Below are positions 59,478 through 64,000 of a DNA stretch of 64,000 nt, piece by piece. The stretch is from Coriaria nepalensis. Lineage: Eukaryota > Streptophyta > Magnoliopsida > Cucurbitales > Coriariaceae. Positions within the stretch are counted from its first letter, which is position 1, and every line of letters begins with the position of its first letter. The notes beneath the pieces were generated by a model. It made no database searches, was not told the origin of the DNA, and was given only the letters and a program-made list of their open reading frames with translations. The stretch covers positions 5,895,001 through 5,959,000 of the forward strand of contig CP114499.1 of NCBI GenBank assembly GCA_027186245.1. The letters are read 5' to 3'. Both the position numbers and the translations under genes were made by a program.

Positions 59478-60025
59478 AAATACTTATCTAGAGAGGGAAT
59501 TTCCGAGTATTCAACCATATGCACCGAAAATCTTGCATCATACGTTCAGAAGCATAATTGGCGCCTCTACACGTATTACATGCAACAAGAACTTAGATGG
59601 TAAGACTCAGTTCTCATCAGTGAGCATTTGCATGGATCGGAAAGGAGAAGCTTTCAACTGTAAGAGTGAATTCTTCCAGTGTCCGAAGCTAGCTGGTGAA
59701 ATCTACTTTCCGACAGAGAAAACTGTTACCACGTACGTCTCTATCTTTCACAGTTACTAATTATTTACTTTTATTCTTTTTTAAACTTAAATTAGTATTC
59801 ATTCTTTATAATACCACAATCTAACTGTACTTCATGATCTTCATTGATAGTGGTCATAATGAAGTGATAGAAGGACAAAAGCTAGTTATCGCTTCACTTC
59901 GATCTGAGATAGAAAAAGCTAATGCCATTATTAAAGAACATGAAGATAATCAGACTCGATTACATGCTTGGATCGCAGCTTACATGATGAAGAATCCACC
60001 TAAACAAACACCTCTAATGGGCTGA
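59478..60025 (+). pseudogene. T2-RNase-like copy A, 5'-truncated
   Basis: Two exons are seen. The first, about 59478-59732, reads FPSIQPYAPKILHHTFRSII, then RITCNKNL, SSVSICMDRKGEAFNC and IYFPTE. This is the C-terminal half of the T2 fold: G-x-x-P-x-I-x-C-like strand, L-x-x-I-C, ending near FP. The second, 59851-60025 (phase 2 join), encodes the tail VIEGQKLVIASLRSEIEKAN to LHAWIAAYMMKNPPKQTP. No signal peptide or N-terminal catalytic exons are present upstream, so this copy is a fragment. It could still be transcribed. Confidence 0.65.
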
Positions 60026-60414
60026 TCATCAGCTTACAGTTTTCAACTGGTTAATATCTATAGATACTGTCTTCGTTAATTTCTTCGAGAAATTAGATTT
60101 TAATAAGTTTGAATAGTTAGTACGTACTATTTCGTTTTATACTCAAAAGACAAGTCAAGAAATTAGTCTATAACACTACTATGTATGTATTTCTTTCATG
60201 ATATAGATAATTGTGTATGTATCGGCTAATTGACCCAAAATAAAAAGTTATTAAGAAAAAGAAAAAAAAAATATCAAAGCATACCCCAGTTTTGACGTAA
60301 TTAAGAAACTAACAGTTACTTCATGACATATAAAGCACTCTAACCTTATTGAGAACAACAACATGTATACGTGAAGAAATAAAAAATATATTTTAACGAC
60401 CTGACAAACTCTGC
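60026..60414. other. Intergenic between convergent T2-like copies A and B
   Basis: Probably the 3' UTRs of both copies; AT-rich, nothing else seen. Confidence 0.5.
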
Positions 60415-61692
60415 TCATTTTGGTGGAGGTGTTTGCTGGGCTGGTGGATGGTCTCTGATCATGTGAGCCTGAGTTTCTCTTAGTTCTTCAATCGCTGCAT
60501 TGCTCTTCGGTGTTTCAGATCGAAGGGACACGATAACTGGATGTTGTAGTATGCTTTCGATACTAGATCCCGTGTCTCCTATCCTTTTTATCACCCCTAT
60601 TAATAAAACATACATAGTAAAGTTAGATTGATCACTAATGTGTAATCAATAAATTAATATAGGAATAATTCTTAATTTAAAACCACAGAAAAATTCTAAA
60701 GTAACAATAAATTCAATATTAAATAACGGTAACTAAGCGGTACCTTCGCATTCTTATAGTTTGCTTGCTCCGTAGGAAAATAAATTGGATCTAACGGGGG
60801 ACAACGATAGAATTGACTGCTGCTACAATTGAAAGCTTCTCCTTGGCGATTCATGCAAATGTTAACACTAGAAAGTTGATATTCATCGTTCAAGTTCTTA
60901 TTGCATACAATACGCGGCATGAAACCGAGTATATTCTCAATTCTACTATACAACTTCTCTCGATCATATGATTGACTGCCTGGAAAGTTTTTGTCTGAAC
61001 AATCATATCATTAGTAGGACAAGAAGAAGAAGAAGAAGAAAAAAAAAAGTGTTAGTGTTTAATTAAATTTGCATAATATATATAGTAATAAAGAAAACCC
61101 AGTTGGTTGAAACATATAAAAAAGTATATAGAAATGAGTAACCTGATCTTCTTAGTAACTCGTAAAGATTAATGTACTTTTTTGCATATGTTATTGCTGT
61201 GTAGAAGTAATTATTTGCAGTCATATCGGTATGTTTCCCACCATACAGCCATCCTGAATCCCAAACTCGACTATTCTTTCCATCAACTATAAGATTTGGC
61301 CAGAAGAGCTCTAGATTCCTAGTGAAATTCCAATCTTTCAGCTGTGATAGACAAAGCTAGTTATGCCGTAATATCTGATATATATATATATAATATGTAA
61401 CATATATGAGGATTGTGATGAAAAAGCCAAAAGTGATTACCTCTCGTAACCTAAATGAATTAGAATTTATGAACGTAGGTAGTGTTCCCTTTTTTGTGCG
61501 AGGCACAAATCCAGTAATTTTGAAATCTTGTGGCACTGGTTCTCTGCATATAACTTTTCCTTGGTTACAGTAGGCGTTAGGCCACTTCAAGATAAGTGCA
61601 AAATAATCTAAGTGTTGTTGGCTCTTCACCATACAAGAGAGCATGTAAACAAAAAGGACTAGTACTGAACTCTTCCTGATCAGAAGCGCCAT
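60415..61692 (-). CDS. T2-ribonuclease-like secreted protein, copy B, catalytic residues lost
   Basis: Exons on the minus strand: 61692-61441, 61341-61143, 60994-60744, and a last exon near 60610-60415 whose join is uncertain. The start chosen is the Met at 61692 because it opens a signal peptide (LLIRKSSVLVLFVYMLSC); an in-frame Met lies upstream at 61743. The T2 order is clear: YFALILKWPNAYC, DFKITGFVP at the first conserved active-site block, RVWDSGWLYGGKHTD at the second, LYELLRRS, SRIENILGFMPRIVCNKNL, SSVNICMNRQGEAFNC, IYFPTE. The active-site His of block one (IHGLWP in the family) is Thr. In block two the W-x-H-E-W pattern has become W-D-S-G-W, so RNase activity is not expected. A charged tail (SLRSETPKSNAAIEELRETQ, ending PPAQQTPPPK) follows. 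Joining exon 3 to the tail exon in frame needs a weak GTTACC donor. The gene may be spliced differently or decaying. Confidence 0.7.
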
Positions 61693-61743
61693 TACTCTAC
61701 TTTTACTTTTACCTCCACCTTCTGCTATTTGCAAACATGACAC

Positions 61744-62228
61744 ATTATTAACTCTTATATGGGTCTCTTATAAGTTTCGTACACACATTGATCTTCTAGT
61801 ATATCAAGCCAACCAATGCGCGAATATAAAATATCAGTAGCTTATAAAACACTCCTTATCTTTATATTTATTAAATTTTAGAGTTTAATTATCTTTTTTT
61901 TTTTTAATTTGTAGAGAAAAATATGAGTCTTTATTTATAAACTAATTAGATTTTTATTAAATTTTTAGAGTCCAATTATTTTTTCTTCTAAAAAATTTTA
62001 TAAAGAAATAGGAAATTATTTTATTATAAATCAATTAAATATCTTCTCTTAAGCGATACGAGACAAAATATGGACACATTTATTAGGTTTAGTTCTGATA
62101 TATTATTAAATTTTTAGAATTAATTTTTTTTTTAATTACAACAATATTCCTATGAAAAGAAAAGATAATTATTAAAAAAAAAAATTATCATGTATTTCAA
62201 ACCAATCACGAAGATCATGTTGCACGGA
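61744..62228. other. Intergenic between divergent T2-like copies B and C
   Basis: AT-rich spacer that should hold the promoter of copy B. No gene was recognised. Confidence 0.5.
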
Positions 62229-63018
62229 TCTTAAGGTGGCCTAACGCCTATTGTAGCCAAGGAAAAGTTAGATGCAGAGAACCAGTGCCACAAAATTTCA
62301 AAATCAGTCGATTAATGACTCGCACAAACAAGGGAGCACTGCCTAGATTTATAAATCCATATACTTTTAGACTTTAGTGTTCGAGTGGTAATCACTTTTT
62401 GCTTCTTTGTCACCACATGTATGCTAAGTATCATATCATATCAACACGTCTCTTTGTTATTATTATTATTATTATTATTACTATATAAACTATGTAAGTT
62501 TAATTAATTACCAACACGTCTCTTTGTTTCATCTTCTTGTCATACTATTGATAAGATTATTTAGACAAAAACTTTCGGATGAGTCGATCATATGATCGAG
62601 GAGAGTTGTATCATAGAATCGAGAATATACTTGGTTTCATGCGGCGTATGATATGCAATAAGAACTTCAGTCATGAAAATCAACTTTCTGGGCTTAGCAT
62701 TTGCATGAATCTCCAAGCAGAAGCTTTCAATTGTAGCAGTCAATTCTTACATTGTCCCAAGTTAAGTCCAATTTATTTTCCTGGAAGCTAATTGAGTTGT
62801 AGACTAGTTCCACCTCCTAAAACCTATTTCCAGTTTATTCCTAATTTCATATATTTATCTATTGATTACAGATGAATGGTCAAGATCTGACTTTACTTCT
62901 GTATCTTTTACAGAAAAGCGATGCAGTGATTGAAGAATTAAGAGAAAGTCAGGCTCAATTACATGCTTGGATGCAAGCTCACATGATCAGAGACCATCCA
63001 CCAGCCCAGCAAACATGA
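62229..63018 (+). pseudogene. T2-RNase-like copy C, internally deleted
   Basis: Three blocks match copy B. 62229-62378 is the N-terminal exon without signal peptide (WPNAYCSQGK-like, then CREPVPQNFKIS, RTNKGALPRFINP), with the active-site block mutated. 62565-62790 is KNFRMSRSYDRGELYHRIEN, LGFMRRMICNKN, GLSICMNLQAEAFNC and IYFPGS, then a stop. 62914-63018 is the tail SDAVIEELRESQAQLHAWMQ followed by AHMIRDHPPAQQT and TGA. The exon carrying the second active-site block is missing. The tail is better preserved than the rest. Not expected to make a full protein. Confidence 0.7.
62458..62483. repeat. (TTA)n microsatellite
   Basis: About eight TTA units between the first and second blocks of copy C. 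Confidence 0.8.
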
Positions 63019-64000
63019 CCTTAGCAAAATGAGCAAAGTTTGTCAGCTCGTTAGATTATAATGTTTTGTTTCTTCACGTTTGTACAAGTTGTTCTCAACA
63101 AGTTTAAAGTGTTTTATTTATCACATGAACTAACTGTTACTCTCTTAATTAATTACTTCAAACTTCAATGTTGTGCTATGCTTTGATATTTTAATCTAAG
63201 AAAAAAACCTTTTTTGGTTCCCAAATTAGACCATCCAGATGATTAAGTACTTTTTTTTTTTAACTCGCTAGTGCATAGCTAGCTACATTCATATGCAGGG
63301 ATGGAGTGAGAAAAAAAAAGGGGAAGTAAAAATATGCACACATCTATTCATCTTTTCATTTATTCATCTTTAAATCAACTTTCTCCTCCACCTCCCTCCC
63401 TCTCCAGCAGTGGTTATATGGAGAGGAGGTGTCTTCAGCGGCAGTTATGGGTTTGCCAATGGTAGTCGGAGAAATTAAGGAAAAAATTGAAAGAAAAAAA
63501 ATTGAATTAGGAGAGACAAAATAAATAAATTGAAGTTTAGCTGTTGAAATTTTTTTTTTTTAGCAATGTCATGTCAAAATTCCATATGAAATTGTAGGGG
63601 ATTTTTAGCTTATAGTATAATAAAATTTGAGTTTAGATATAAAATTATGTTATGCATGTGTTTTCAATTTTATATAGTATGCCACGTGGTAATTTTGCTG
63701 ACAAACTTTCTAAAATACCCTCATTTCATATTTTATAATAATTTTCTAAAATATCGCAATTATATAATAAATTTAATATTTTAAATTAAATATTATCATA
63801 ATTTTTAGAGATGTGTATTGGTCCTGTGGTTATTTTCATGGTCAACCCAAATATGATTGGTTTTTAAAATTTTTACCCGTAGCCAACTCAAATGCATTAG
63901 AAATCCGGCCAAATCTTTGGGCTAGATTAGGTATAAACCCGTGTGTGATCTGTTTTTTCGTAAATAAAAAACTAAAATAAAATAAACTTAATAGCTTACT
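63019..64000. other. AT-rich intergenic stretch at the window end
   Basis: No gene was recognised. It includes purine-rich low-complexity DNA near 63300-63520 and a CACGTG at about 63683 without a nearby gene to attach it to. Confidence 0.5.

Overview
The window is nuclear DNA of a eudicot plant. Coding exons are compact, introns are AT-rich with GT..AG borders, intergenic DNA is AT-rich, and every recognisable gene is a plant family (U-box E3, TMN, BBR/BPC, MS1/MMD1-type PHD, FAR1-like, IAR1-like, T2-RNase-like). I cannot name the species from sequence alone.

Layout. 401-6509 (+) is the 3' part of a TFIIIC90/GTF3C4-like gene whose 5' end lies outside the window. 7558-11992 (+) is a 12-exon U-box protein gene with an in-frame uORF. 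13109-13609 (-) is an intact single-exon RPL12 gene. 16173-18894 (+) is a 7-exon TMN1-type nonaspanin gene. 19445-20783 (-) is a 4-exon aldo-keto reductase gene. 23200-25175 (+) is a decayed FAR1/MULE-type transposase copy. 26912-29200 (-) is a 3-exon PHD-finger gene of the MS1/MMD1 family.

30120-39170 (+) holds three copies of a class I BASIC PENTACYSTEINE (GAGA-binding) gene. The first is a wreck; the other two are intact and nearly identical. Each has a CT/GA-rich leader with a 5'UTR intron. A truncated, polyadenylated LINE lies in the flank of the middle copy.

40662-51850 (-) is a DUF1985/Ulp1-type gene remnant split by an 8.5 kb Ty3/gypsy chromovirus-type retrotransposon (41238-49757) with both LTRs, a tRNA-iMet PBS and many stop codons. 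53914-55056 (+) is an intronless ANTH clathrin-assembly protein gene. 55934-56735 (+) is a small 3-exon gene of unknown function. 57266-58500 (-) is a 5'-truncated IAR1-like ZIP transporter pseudogene.

59478-63018 carries three copies, in +/-/+ orientation, of a T2-ribonuclease-like secreted protein gene. The one copy that keeps the catalytic region has lost its active-site histidines. All three encode a charged, Pro-ending C-terminal tail that is not part of the T2 fold. I consider this cluster the most unusual locus here. The housekeeping genes in the first 30 kb are not an operon or pathway, just neighbours. The second half is shaped by tandem duplication and transposon insertion.

Exon borders were placed by hand from splice consensus and reading-frame continuity. 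Total coding length of each complete multi-exon model is a multiple of three.
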